Shown here piece after piece: positions 17,838 through 29,812 of a stretch of DNA of 64,000 nt. The DNA comes from Oscillospiraceae bacterium (GTDB lineage Bacteria > Bacillota > Clostridia > Oscillospirales > UBA929). A program made the translations under genes and the position numbers. The notes under the pieces were generated by a model. That model ran no database searches. It was not told where the DNA came from and was given only the letters and a program-made list of their open reading frames with translations. The stretch is from positions 1-64,000 of the forward strand of contig WRKO01000007.1 in the NCBI GenBank assembly GCA_009782215.1. Direction: 5' to 3'. Every line of letters begins with the position of its first letter. The first letter of the stretch is position 1.

Positions 17838-17866
17838 TTGACAAAGCGCGGGGAATATGTTATCAT
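17838..17866 (+). promoter_or_regulatory. Sigma-A promoter for the galactan operon
   Basis: -35 TTGACA (17838-17843), 17-nt spacer, -10 TATCAT (17861-17866). AGGAGG at 17900-17905 precedes the ATG at 17913. Confidence 0.7.
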
Positions 17867-17912
17867 TAAACCAGCTCGAGACATCATATTACTATTATTA
17901 GGAGGAATTGTT

Positions 17913-19115
17913 ATGAAAAAGCTCACCGCACTCCTGCTGGCCACCGTTCTCTGCTTCACTCTGGCTGCCTGCGGCAGCGACCCCGTCGAAGACGTGACCC
18001 TGCGACTCTGGGGAGGCGAGGAAGACCAAGTCATGCTTCGCCAAATGGCCGACGCGTTCATCGAAGCCAACAAGGACAAGGTCAACCTCACCATCAGCCT
18101 CGGCACCGAATCCGAGTCCACCGCGAAGGACACCATCCTGACCGACATTGAGGCCGCGGCCGATGTGTTCGCTTTCGCCAACGACCAAATCATCGAGCTT
18201 GTCACGGCCGGAGCGCTGCAAGAGGTTTCCATCCGCGCCGACGACATCAAATCCCGCAACTCCGCCGGTTCGGTCGAAGCGGCCACGGTCGGCGGGAAGC
18301 TGATGGCCTATCCGATGACCGGCGACAACGGCTACTTTATGTACTACGACGCCTCGTACTTCACCCCGGACGATGTGCAGACCTTTGACAGGATGCTGGA
18401 AGTCGCCGCCGCCGCCGGCAAACAGATTACCATGGATATGGGCGGCGCTTGGTACAGCTATTCCTTCTTCAAGGGCGCCGGTCTGGACGTGAGCCTGATT
18501 GAAGGCACCCAAAACAACTTCTGCAACTGGAACGCCGCGGGTGGAACCGACGTTGTGCAAGCCATGCTGGCCATTGCCGCGCATCCGGCGTTTATCTCGC
18601 TGGGCGACGGGGAGTTCGTCACCGGCATCGAAAACGGCACCATCATCGCCGGCATCAACGGCCCGTGGAATGCCGGCAGAGCGCAGGACGCTTGGGGCGC
18701 GAACTACGCCGCCGCCAAGCTGCCTACCTTCACCCTTGCCGGAGCGCAAAAGCAAATGGGCAGCTTCGCCGGCTTTAAGCTGGTTGGCGTCAACGCCCTC
18801 AGCGCGAACGCCGGATGGGCGATGGAGCTTGCCGACTGGATTACCAACTACGAAAACCAAGTCAAACGCTTTAACGACCGTCAGCAAGGCCCCTCCAACA
18901 CCGCCGCCGCCGCGACCGACGCCGTTCAGGCCGACCCCGCTCAGGCAGCGTTCGCCGCCCAGCAGCCCTTCTCCGTGCCGCAGGCTATCGGCGGAAACTA
19001 CTGGAGCGCGGCCGGGACGCTGTTTGAAATCATCGTCCGCGGCAATCCCGACGGCACCGATTTGCAGACACTGCTTGACAACGCCGTCGCCGGAATCACC
19101 GCCCCTGTTGGCTAA
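17913..19115 (+). CDS. ganS: Sugar ABC transporter substrate-binding lipoprotein (GanS/MalE-like)
   Basis: A 400-residue lipoprotein (lipobox LAAC) of the family-1 solute-binding class. VTLRLWGGEEDQVMLRQMADAFIEA is the usual first strand-helix of MalE-like proteins, followed by DVFAFANDQIIELVTAGALQEV and INGPWNAGRAQDAWG. It should capture oligosaccharides outside the cell and hand them to the two permeases encoded next. Because an endo-galactanase gene ends the operon, galacto-oligosaccharides are the likely ligand, as for GanS (CycB) of Bacillus subtilis; the symbol is given on that basis. No ATPase gene is present, so a shared MsmX-type ATPase is expected. Confidence 0.85.
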   Translation: MKKLTALLLATVLCFTLAACGSDPVEDVTLRLWGGEEDQVMLRQMADAFIEANKDKVNLTISLGTESESTAKDTILTDIEAAADVFAFANDQIIELVTAGALQEVSIRADDIKSRNSAGSVEAATVGGKLMAYPMTGDNGYFMYYDASYFTPDDVQTFDRMLEVAAAAGKQITMDMGGAWYSYSFFKGAGLDVSLIEGTQNNFCNWNAAGGTDVVQAMLAIAAHPAFISLGDGEFVTGIENGTIIAGINGPWNAGRAQDAWGANYAAAKLPTFTLAGAQKQMGSFAGFKLVGVNALSANAGWAMELADWITNYENQVKRFNDRQQGPSNTAAAATDAVQADPAQAAFAAQQPFSVPQAIGGNYWSAAGTLFEIIVRGNPDGTDLQTLLDNAVAGITAPVG

Positions 19116-19140
19116 GCCTCAATCATAGCTTCAGCAGCTT

Positions 19141-19174
19141 ACGGACTGCTGCTGCATCCGCAGCGGCAGTCCGT
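19141..19174 (+). promoter_or_regulatory. Strong intercistronic hairpin in the gan operon
   Basis: A 15-bp stem (ACGGACTGC T GCTGC / GCAGC G GCAGTCCGT, one G-T pair) closed by an ATCC loop, with no T-run after it. Hairpins in this place, between binding-protein and permease genes, typically protect the upstream mRNA or limit read-through so that binding protein is made in excess. Confidence 0.7.
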
Positions 19175-19205
19175 TCCATAATTACCGGAGGGAGTTGATT
19201 GTACT

Positions 19206-20620
19206 ATGAGCCGTTTTCTGGGGTTCTTTCAGGGCTTGGCGGCGGACTTCATGCAGGGCGATATCTTCGTAAAGCTCTCCGCGCTGTTTCCGGGCGCCGG
19301 ATATTTCCGCCGGCGGCAGTACATTAAAGGCGTTATCCTAACGCTGTTTCAGGCGGTCATTATCTTCTTTGCCATTACCGTGGCCATTCCGTACATCGCC
19401 AAATACTCCACGCTTGGCACGGTGGCGCATGAATCATTCTTTAACCCCGACACGATGAAAAACGAAATCAACGACTATGACCACTCGTTCCGTATCCTGC
19501 TCTACGGGCTTATTTCCATGATTGTGCTGGCGGCCGCGCTGGTCATCTGGCTCCGCAACATCCGCTCCGTGCGGGCGCTCGAAGTCCGGGCGCGGGAGGG
19601 ACAGCGCATCACATCCTTTGTCGAGGACGTTAAGTCTATGCGCGACAAGCGCTTCCATATCGTTCTGCTTTCCCTGCCCTGTCTGGGCATTGTGCTGTTC
19701 ACCATCGTCCCGCTGGTTGTGATGATTTTGGTCGCCTTCACCAACTATGACCAGCAGAATATGCCACCCACACAGCTTTTCACTTGGGTCGGGCTGCAAA
19801 ACTTCCGAACGCTTTTCTCCAACAGCATCACCATCTCCTTCGGTTACGCGTTCTTCAAGGTGCTGTCATGGACCTTGATATGGGCGTTTACCGCCACCGC
19901 CACCTGCTACATCGGCGGGATTATGCTCTCTATGTTCATCAACAGCGCGAAGACCAAGTTCAAGCAGGTATGGCGCACCATGTTCATCGTGTCGATTGCG
20001 GTTCCGCAGTTTGTCACGCTGCTGCTGGTGCGGAATTTCTTCGCCACCACGGGTATCGCCAACACGTTCGCGGCGCAATGGGGACTCACCGATTTTCTCA
20101 GGAACATCGGTCTGATTCCCGAAACGCTCACCAACATCCCGTTTCTGACCGACCCGAACTGGGCGAAGGTGATGATCATCCTGATTAACGTCTGGATTGG
20201 CGTGCCGTACCTGATGCTGATTGCCACGGGGATTCTGATGAACATTCCCAAGGAGCTGTATGAGAGCGCCAGAATCGACGGCGCCAGCCCGTTCAAGGCG
20301 TTCGTCCATGTCACGATGCCCTATATGCTGTTTGTCACCGGGCCGTACCTGGTGACCTCGGTGGTGTCGAACATCAACAACTTCAACGTCATCTACCTCT
20401 TAACCAATGACGTATTCACGACGACCGACCAAGCGCTGGCCAACGCCAACGCGCAGGAGGTCGACTTGCTGGTGACATGGCTGTTCCGACTGACGCAGAA
20501 CTTCTATAACTACAAGATGGCCTCGGTTATCGGCATCATGGTGTTTATCGTCTGCGCGGTGTTTACCTTGGTTGCGTTTAATGTTGTACTGAGACGGAAT
20601 AAGGAGGATAAGTTCCAGCT

Positions 20621-20624
<4 letters not shown>
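19206..20624 (+). CDS. ganP: Sugar ABC transporter permease, MalF/GanP-like
   Basis: A 472-residue inner-membrane permease. An N-terminal extension with two hydrophobic segments (VILTLFQAVIIFFAITVAI; LLYGLISMIVLAAALVIWL) precedes the usual MalF core (IVLLSLPCLGIVLFTIVPLVVMILVAF). The EAA loop is ELYESARIDGASPFKAFVHVTMP, which docks to the ATPase. The extended N-terminus and place between the binding protein and the MalG-like permease match GanP/MalF. GGAGGGAG lies upstream of the ATG. It overlaps the next gene by 4 nt. Confidence 0.88.
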
Positions 20625-23432
<2,808 letters not shown>

Positions 23433-23499
23433 AGGCCGGGCCGCCGACCGGAGGCGCGTTTGTAAGCCATACGGCGGAGGGATTAGAGAGGGTGTAACG

Positions 23500-24159
23500 G
23501 TGGTTTTCAGCGCCAACGGCATTGATTTATATTACGAGCGGACGGGGCAAGGAGACCCTATCGTTCTGCTGCACGGCAATGGGGAGGACCATACCATTTT
23601 TGACACGCTGACCACGCAGCTCGCCCCAAGCCGCACCGTATATGCCCTTGACAGCCGTGACCACGGGAAAAGCGGCAAGGTCAAGACGCTGCGTTATGAG
23701 GATATGGCGGAGGACGCCGCGGCGTTTATCCTCGGGCTTAACCTCCGCAAGCCCATTCTGTACGGGTTCAGCGACGGCGGGATTGTCGGGCTTCTGCTGG
23801 CCATCAAGCACCCGGAGCTGCTTTCCAAGCTCATTGTCAGCGGGGCAAACACCCGGCCGGACGGAATCAAGGGCCGGTATGCCGTCTCAATGAAAATCAC
23901 CTATTTCTTTACGCGCAGCCGTAAATACAAGCTGATGCTGACGCAGCCGGACATCACGGACGCCGAGCTGAACACCATCGCCGTTCCCACCCTCGTTTTG
24001 GCCGGAAGCAGGGATATTGTCCGGGACGGCCACACCAGAAGTATGGCGCGGAGCATCCCGGACTGTACGCTTCATATTCTGGAAGGAGAAACCCACGCGG
24101 GCTATGTCGTCAACAGCGAGAAGCTGTACGGCGTCATCGAGCCGTTTTTGGGCGGGTAG
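23500..24159 (+). CDS. Alpha/beta-hydrolase-fold protein
   Basis: A 219-residue cytoplasmic hydrolase. GDPIVLLHGNGED forms the oxyanion region, GFSDGG carries the nucleophile Ser, GSRDIV the likely Asp, and GETHAGYV the His. DSRDHGKSG is the typical strand-4 motif. It is short, with a reduced cap. GTG at 23500 has GAGAGG 7 nt upstream; reading the frame further up runs through the end of the galactanase gene. Its place after ganB suggests co-transcription, perhaps as an esterase removing acyl groups from imported oligosaccharides; the substrate is not readable from sequence. Confidence 0.82.
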   Translation: MVFSANGIDLYYERTGQGDPIVLLHGNGEDHTIFDTLTTQLAPSRTVYALDSRDHGKSGKVKTLRYEDMAEDAAAFILGLNLRKPILYGFSDGGIVGLLLAIKHPELLSKLIVSGANTRPDGIKGRYAVSMKITYFFTRSRKYKLMLTQPDITDAELNTIAVPTLVLAGSRDIVRDGHTRSMARSIPDCTLHILEGETHAGYVVNSEKLYGVIEPFLGG

Positions 24160-24189
24160 GGTGTTTTTCCGCGCCGTCATCTGAGAGGA

Positions 24190-26511
24190 TTATTCAAACA
24201 CCGCCCGTATTTCGACGTTTCTGCTTGGCATAACGAAGCTCACGGAGCTTGCGGACGGGCTTGAAAGGTTCAGCCCGCCGCTGACGACCTCCCAGCCTTT
24301 GAAGCGGTATCCGCTGTTCGGCACGGCCGTCATCGCAATCTGCGACCCGGCGGGGCCGCCGATGCTGATTGTGCTGACCGAGCTGCCGGAGTTGATCGAA
24401 CTGCTGGAGCTGCTGGAGCTTCCGCTCGCAGACGTGACCGTGACCTTGCCTCCGTTTACAATGGTTACCGTCAGCATATAGGAGCCTATTGACGGCGGGC
24501 GCGGCGACGGCGACGGGGATGGCGGCTGAGGTGACGGCGACGGTTGTTGAGGCGGCGTTGGGGTTGGGGTTGGCTGAGGTGTTGGTTGAGGCGCGGACGT
24601 TGGCGACGGCTGTGCCGGGGCGGACTGGACGGTCACGGCGGCCGCGCCGCTGGCTGTTTGCGCCGTTTTCACCCCGGTGGCGTTATGGTTGGTATTCGTC
24701 ACCAAGACATAATAGCTGTTCGTTCCGAGCGTGTTTGTCGGCACGGAATAGACCGGCGACGCGGCATTGGCGATGAGCGACCATCCGAATCCCGAGGCTC
24801 TGTACCACTGATAGCTCAGACTGCCGCCGTCGGGAGACACCGCCGTGACGGACAAATTGTATGCCGAGCCTCTTGTCACCGCCGCGCCTTGCGGCTGGAC
24901 GGTGACGACCGGGGCTTCCGCGTCTTTCGGCAAAGCGGGCGGTTCGCTTGAAACGGCCTTTGCCATGTTGATGATGCCATGCCCGAAATAGATATCAAAG
25001 CCGGGCGCACCGGCGTCGTCCGTCAGCCCGTGCAGCACGGTTTTGATTGCGGAAGGGTTGAAATCGGCGTAGCGCGGGTCGCTTTTCAGCAGCGCGACCG
25101 AGCCGGAGACATGGGGCGCGGCCATGGACGTGCCGTCGTACGCGGCGTATCTGCCGCCGGGGATGCTGGAGATGATGCTCACGCCGGGAGCCGCGACGTC
25201 GATGACATTGCCGAAATTGGAAAAATACGCTCTGCCGCCGCGGCTGTCGCTGGCCGTGACCGTGATAACCTCGGGGATGTTGGCGGGGGTGTAGCCGGCG
25301 GCGTTTGCGCCGTCATTGCCCGCCGAGGCCACCACCACCGCGTTCCGGCCATTGGCATACTGAACCGCGTTCCGGGTAGACTGGGAGGTTCCCGCGCCGC
25401 CAAGGCTCATATTGATGACGGCCGCCCCTCTGTCCGCGGCGTATCTGATTCCGGCGTCAACCAGCGAGGTGGATCCCAGTCCTTGGTCGCTGAGGACTTT
25501 GACGGGAATGATCGTCACGTTGCCCAGCGTAAGCTCGGCAACCGTGCCGGCCACATGGGTTCCGTGGCCGTTGCCGTCCGCTGGATTGCCGCTGCCGTTG
25601 ATAAAGTTCCAGCCGTTTGTCAGCCTGCCGGCTAAAAATGGGTGGGACGAATCGACGCCGGTATCCAGCACCGCGACCGTTATCCGTGGTTTGCTTACGG
25701 GGGTCAGGTATTCCAGATATTTGTCCGCGCCGATATACGCGACGCCCCAGCTCCGGTAGGCGGCGTCTATGCCCACGATGACGTCCGGCTCGGCGAAGAC
25801 GGAGACGGATTCCAGCTTATCCAAGGCGTCTTTCGCGTCAAGCTCGGTTTCAAACTGCATGATGAAGGTATTGTCGGGACCTCTCAGCGTCGTCGTTAAG
25901 CCGTCCAGCTCATACGCCGCGCCGGGCGACGCGCCGTTGGTCTGAACAATGAGCCGCCCGGTTTGGAACGGCTTGGTCAGCACAACGCGCTTCCCCTCCG
26001 GGATGAAATCGACGTCCAGCAGGAGGCTTTCGCTCACAGCCCGCGCGGGCAGATAGGTTCTTCCGTTTCGGCTCGCGGGAGCGGAGGACATATGGACGCG
26101 CCGCCCGTTGACCCGCATGGTTCTGTCGCCCGACCTGAGGCTTATCTCAATCCCGTCCCCGGATATGTTGACGTCGGTGGTCGCCGCGTCGAACGACACG
26201 TCAAGCCCAAGCGCTTCGGATACCGCCCGCAAGGGCAGCATGGGCTCCCCTTCTTCGTTTATGTACGGCGCGGCGTCGCGCCCCGGGTCTATTTCCATGA
26301 CGCCGCCGTTTACGGTCATGGTTGTGTTATCGAGCCTGAATTCTATTTCCGACAGGAAATAATCGCTCCATGTGTCTTGCACAAGGCGGGTCAGCTCCCG
26401 GACATACGCGTCAATGTCAACGGCATCCGCCGCCGTGCCGGAGGCGTTTCCCGGAAAGACGCCGAGAACCAGCAGCAGCGCCAGCAGGATATACTGTAAC
26501 CGTTTTCTCAT
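24190..26511 (-). CDS. Secreted subtilisin-family (S8) protease with copper-amine-oxidase-type N-terminal domain
   Basis: A 773-residue exported protease. Signal peptide (LQYILLALLLVLGVF); two copper-amine-oxidase-type stalk repeats (about 50-155; LPLRAVSEALGLDV and LPARAVSESLLLDV); an I9-like propeptide region; then the S8 domain with Asp283 (VLDTGVD), His316 (GHGTHVAG) and Ser462 (GTSMAAPH). After this come an Ig-like domain (PVVTVQPQGAAVTRGS), a Pro/Thr/Ser-rich linker and a C-terminal repeat ending FKGWEV...VEIRAVFE with a poly-Ser loop. ATG 26511 has a GAGGGGG site. All catalytic residues are present, so it should be active. It sits downstream of an AIM24-like gene and a clostripain-family gene on the same strand. 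Confidence 0.9.
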   Translation of the reverse strand: MRKRLQYILLALLLVLGVFPGNASGTAADAVDIDAYVRELTRLVQDTWSDYFLSEIEFRLDNTTMTVNGGVMEIDPGRDAAPYINEEGEPMLPLRAVSEALGLDVSFDAATTDVNISGDGIEISLRSGDRTMRVNGRRVHMSSAPASRNGRTYLPARAVSESLLLDVDFIPEGKRVVLTKPFQTGRLIVQTNGASPGAAYELDGLTTTLRGPDNTFIMQFETELDAKDALDKLESVSVFAEPDVIVGIDAAYRSWGVAYIGADKYLEYLTPVSKPRITVAVLDTGVDSSHPFLAGRLTNGWNFINGSGNPADGNGHGTHVAGTVAELTLGNVTIIPVKVLSDQGLGSTSLVDAGIRYAADRGAAVINMSLGGAGTSQSTRNAVQYANGRNAVVVASAGNDGANAAGYTPANIPEVITVTASDSRGGRAYFSNFGNVIDVAAPGVSIISSIPGGRYAAYDGTSMAAPHVSGSVALLKSDPRYADFNPSAIKTVLHGLTDDAGAPGFDIYFGHGIINMAKAVSSEPPALPKDAEAPVVTVQPQGAAVTRGSAYNLSVTAVSPDGGSLSYQWYRASGFGWSLIANAASPVYSVPTNTLGTNSYYVLVTNTNHNATGVKTAQTASGAAAVTVQSAPAQPSPTSAPQPTPQPTPTPTPPQQPSPSPQPPSPSPSPRPPSIGSYMLTVTIVNGGKVTVTSASGSSSSSSSSINSGSSVSTISIGGPAGSQIAMTAVPNSGYRFKGWEVVSGGLNLSSPSASSVSFVMPSRNVEIRAVFE

Positions 26512-26576
26512 ACCCAATCCCCCTCTATCCCGGAAGCCCGGAACTCAAACTCCAGACGACCGCCCGTCGGTCTTGC

Positions 26577-27263
26577 TTAGTCGTCATTTTTCTTAAACGG
26601 CATGAACGGCGTGAGTCTCGAAGCCAAGCCGGACGCGGTCATGGTTTGCAGCCAGACCTTGCCGGGGCCCTCCACTGTGGTTAAGAACAAGCCCTCGCCG
26701 CCGAACAGGATGTTTTTGAAGCCCTTGACCATTTCGACGGAATACGTCACCCGCTGCTCAAACGCGGCGACATTGCCCGTATCAACCTTGAGTTTTTCGC
26801 CGGGGGCGAGGTCTACCTCCTTTACGCTGCCGTCTATTTCAAGAAACGCCATGCCGCTGCCGGACAGCTCTTGCAGGAGGAAGCCCTCTCCGCCGAACAG
26901 GCCGCTCTTTATACCCTTGGTGACAGCCATTTTAAGCTCAACATTCGGCTGCGCGCAGAGGAACGCGCTCTTTTGGCAGACGTACGGGCCCTGCGACACG
27001 TCGAGCGCGACGATGTTCCCGGGGAAGGTGGACGCGAAGGTGATGGACTGCCCGTTTGCGGTTGCCGAGTACGTCGCCATAAACAGTGAGTCGCCGCTCA
27101 GCATACGGCCAAGCCCTCTCATCAGGCCGCCCTTCATGTTTGTTTCCATGTTAATCCCCGCCGACATCCATGTCATGCCGCCGGACTGCGTGTAGATAGC
27201 CTCGCCGTTTTCCAAATCAACCGTCACCGCGGGCAGGTTCCCTCCAAAAATTTCGTACCGCAT
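26577..27263 (-). CDS. AIM24/TIGR00266-family protein
   Basis: A 228-residue soluble protein matching the TIGR00266 (AIM24) family: YEIFGGNLPAVTVDLENGEAIYTQSGGMTWM at the start, an internal two-fold pattern (GIKSGLFGGEGFLLQELSGSGMAFLEIDG and GFKNILFGGEGLFLTTVEGPGKVWLQTM), beta-sandwich throughout. The family is widespread, without an agreed biochemical role. AAAGGGG precedes the ATG. It lies between genes for two secreted or membrane proteases, perhaps in one operon. Confidence 0.9.
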   Translation of the reverse strand: MRYEIFGGNLPAVTVDLENGEAIYTQSGGMTWMSAGINMETNMKGGLMRGLGRMLSGDSLFMATYSATANGQSITFASTFPGNIVALDVSQGPYVCQKSAFLCAQPNVELKMAVTKGIKSGLFGGEGFLLQELSGSGMAFLEIDGSVKEVDLAPGEKLKVDTGNVAAFEQRVTYSVEMVKGFKNILFGGEGLFLTTVEGPGKVWLQTMTASGLASRLTPFMPFKKNDD

Positions 27264-27327
27264 AATAATCCCCTTTCAACATAATATTTTTTGTTTTTTC
27301 CGTCCGTGAATCAAGAGTCCGGCGCGT

Positions 27328-29547
27328 TTAATCATACAACAAATATATCTCCCCGCTTTCCACCGTAAACATAGCCGCGTCGGACAGATAGCTGTTGTTT
27401 CGCGCGTCAACCATCTCAAACATGAAGATATACAGGCCGTCGCCCAGCTCAGCCTCCGCAAACCGCGTGTTGGCGGTCACCGTCAGGCCGTTGCCCGCTA
27501 TGATTGAAAAGTCCTCGTCTTCGTCGTCCATGTCAAACAGGACGTAATGCAGCGGTTCTATCACGTCGCCGGGGACAAGCCGCCGAAGATTTCTGTCGCC
27601 CATGCCGTTTTCGTCAATGCCGCGCCGCGCGCCGAGTATTTTGTATTCCCCGGTATCGAAGGTATAGCTGACGCGGATAGAGTATTCCTCTCCGTCCAGC
27701 AAAACCGGCACCGTGTAAACCTGAAAATCGTCTGATTCGTCGGTCAGCTCCATGTAGACAAGATGACCGTCAATGCTGCCCCATACCCCGCGGAAATTAT
27801 CCATGAACACGCCGGCGGCCCAGTCCGCGTCCAAATCGTTGTCCCGGCCGAGCATGAGGATGATATCGCTTTCCTCGTCGTAATAGGCGACGTAGCAATA
27901 CACGCCTATCAGCTTATCGGCAAGCTCCGCTCCGAGGTTCAGCACCACATAGCCATCGTCCCTGTAAACGAGAGGAAAGTCCTCAAGGCCGTCGTTTACG
28001 GAGCTTGGCACGCTCCTTGTCTTGATCTCCTGCGTTTGCGCGTACCTTCGCGCTAAGTCCAGCACATAGCGCTCGCCCTCCGCGGAAAGGCTGCCCGTGA
28101 TTTGAAACTCGTAAAACCATTGGAACGGGTCGTCGGCGCGCAGCGCGGCGAATCCCATCAAATCCATATAGTTTCCGTCAAAGCTGTAATACTTGGACAG
28201 GCCGCTCGCCCTGCCGCGCAGCGGGCCGGTTACTTGATAGATTACGCAGTCGTCCAGCGCGGCCAGCAGCGCGCGCCCATACTCCGGGAGCAGGCTGTCC
28301 CCCGCTTGCCGCACAAGGTCGCCCAAGTCAACCATATTTGTGTAGCCTTGCCAGTCGTTGTTGCCGCCGTAGCTGACCGCGTTTCGCGCCGCCCGCCCGT
28401 ATTCGCTGAAATAGGTTGGCGTGACGGTGGCGTATATCAGCGATTCGGCCCCGACGTCGTAATAGGCCGACATCAGCGCGTCTGCGCGGGACAAGTCCAC
28501 CACCGAGAGCGTTACGTCGTCCACCAGCGACTGCCACCATGTTGATTCGGCCGCGCACGCGGCGTAATATGTATCGCAAATGGCCTTCCCGAATTCCGCG
28601 CCGGACATGCCGGGGTTGTCGGTCAGCGCTTGAAACAGCCCCTCATAATCCCAGCCGATTCCGGGCTCCCATTCCTGCGAGGCGACCATATAGCGAGCCA
28701 AGCCGTTCAGCGTATCCGCCACGTCGATGGTTGCCATAAAGCAGGCGTCAAAGCCAATCAGCTCATAGGGCGGGTTTTCCTTCGAGGGGGTGTTGACCGC
28801 TTCAAAAGCCCGCCGTATGTCCGGCAAGGTCAGCGCGTCGAAACGATACCGTTCATCGAAGGCGACGCCGGCCACGCTTCCGCCGCCGTGATTCCAGAGT
28901 ATCACAACCTGACGGTCGGCGGGGTAATTTATGTTGCAGAAACGCAGGAATTCTTCCAGCGTCCTGCTGTCGCCCATATTGGCGCTGGGCCGCTGCTCTA
29001 AAAAGGTGAGTCCCGAGCTGTTATACAGATAACGGCTGTTGCTGTTCGCGTCCATGCCGTTGTGCCATCTGTTCGCGCCGCCCGCCTCAATCACGACGCT
29101 GACGTTGTCCGGGAGGCTCACCCGCATCATTTCCTCAAGGTCTTCGCTGGCAAACGCGCCGTTTGTTTCTAGGTCGCTGCCGCATAAGTACCAGTAAACC
29201 GCCCATGTTCCGTCGAAATCATCCCGCCGCTCCAGAATGCCGGGGCTGACCGGCGGCGTTTGCGCGGGCGTTGTTTCTGTAAAGGCGGGCGCGGCGTCCT
29301 CCGGCGCCGGGGCGTCGTCGCCGAAGATTATGGCCAAGACGACCAGCACCGCAACCGCTCCGAGTACAAACGTCCATCTGCGTTTCTTTTTTGGCGGCGT
29401 ATGAAACTGGGGCGGCGCATAGTTCGGCGGCGGCGACCACGCCTGCTGATTTGGACGCGCGTCCTGCTGACCGTTCAGGCTCTTGCCGCATTTAGAGCAG
29501 AACGCCGACCCGTCCTGCATTGGATTCCCGCAGTGCCGACAAAACAT
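27328..29547 (-). CDS. Zinc-ribbon membrane protein with clostripain-family (C11) protease domain
   Basis: A 739-residue protein. Residues 1-24 form a zinc ribbon (Cys3, Cys6, Cys17, Cys20). After a Pro/Asn-rich linker, a membrane segment (FVLGAVAVLVVLAIIF) should place the remainder outside. Residues about 115-480 are a C11 clostripain-type caspase-fold protease: His220 in ILWNHGGG and Cys269 in GFDACFMA. A C-terminal beta region of 230 residues is of unknown family. Such enzymes usually cleave after Arg and self-activate. AGGAGG and a good promoter (29656-29684) precede it. The cytoplasmic zinc ribbon joined to an outer protease is unusual. Confidence 0.88.
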   Translation of the reverse strand: MFCRHCGNPMQDGSAFCSKCGKSLNGQQDARPNQQAWSPPPNYAPPQFHTPPKKKRRWTFVLGAVAVLVVLAIIFGDDAPAPEDAAPAFTETTPAQTPPVSPGILERRDDFDGTWAVYWYLCGSDLETNGAFASEDLEEMMRVSLPDNVSVVIEAGGANRWHNGMDANSNSRYLYNSSGLTFLEQRPSANMGDSRTLEEFLRFCNINYPADRQVVILWNHGGGSVAGVAFDERYRFDALTLPDIRRAFEAVNTPSKENPPYELIGFDACFMATIDVADTLNGLARYMVASQEWEPGIGWDYEGLFQALTDNPGMSGAEFGKAICDTYYAACAAESTWWQSLVDDVTLSVVDLSRADALMSAYYDVGAESLIYATVTPTYFSEYGRAARNAVSYGGNNDWQGYTNMVDLGDLVRQAGDSLLPEYGRALLAALDDCVIYQVTGPLRGRASGLSKYYSFDGNYMDLMGFAALRADDPFQWFYEFQITGSLSAEGERYVLDLARRYAQTQEIKTRSVPSSVNDGLEDFPLVYRDDGYVVLNLGAELADKLIGVYCYVAYYDEESDIILMLGRDNDLDADWAAGVFMDNFRGVWGSIDGHLVYMELTDESDDFQVYTVPVLLDGEEYSIRVSYTFDTGEYKILGARRGIDENGMGDRNLRRLVPGDVIEPLHYVLFDMDDEDEDFSIIAGNGLTVTANTRFAEAELGDGLYIFMFEMVDARNNSYLSDAAMFTVESGEIYLLYD

Positions 29548-29655
29548 AGTGACCTCCTACAAGCCCGTTTGCAGAACCAATGATATTTCCGCTATCGGGA
29601 GATGGCACGCGTCGGAGCGCGAAAATTTTGTGGGGGATTATGTTGGCTTATGGCC

Positions 29656-29684
29656 AGTATAGCATCCGGCAAGATAAAAATCAA
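29656..29684 (-). promoter_or_regulatory. Promoter for the clostripain-family gene
   Basis: On the minus strand: -35 TTGATT (29679-29684), 17-nt spacer, -10 TATACT (29656-29661). The gap 29548-29812 otherwise contains only the glnN terminator. Confidence 0.65.
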
Positions 29685-29783
29685 GAAAAAGATACGAATA
29701 TTTCATATTTTTGGCATATATTGGCGGCAATCAGGCGGACAGACGGTATGGATTGGTCGTCCGCGGCGGCGTATGTAATCGCA

Positions 29784-29810
29784 AACAAAAAGCGCCGTCC
29801 GGCGCTCTTT
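29784..29810 (-). terminator. Rho-independent terminator of glnN
   Basis: Stem AGCGCC/GGCGCT (extending to 7 bp) followed on the minus strand by TTTTTGTTTGC, starting two bases after the glnN stop codon. Confidence 0.8.
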
Positions 29811-29812
29811 GC

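Noticed and set aside
24979..25635. Plus-strand open frame of about 218 codons inside the subtilase gene
   Set aside because: It is antisense to conserved S8 motifs and has the low-complexity Gly/Arg/Val/Asp make-up of a GC-rich shadow frame, with no ribosome site.
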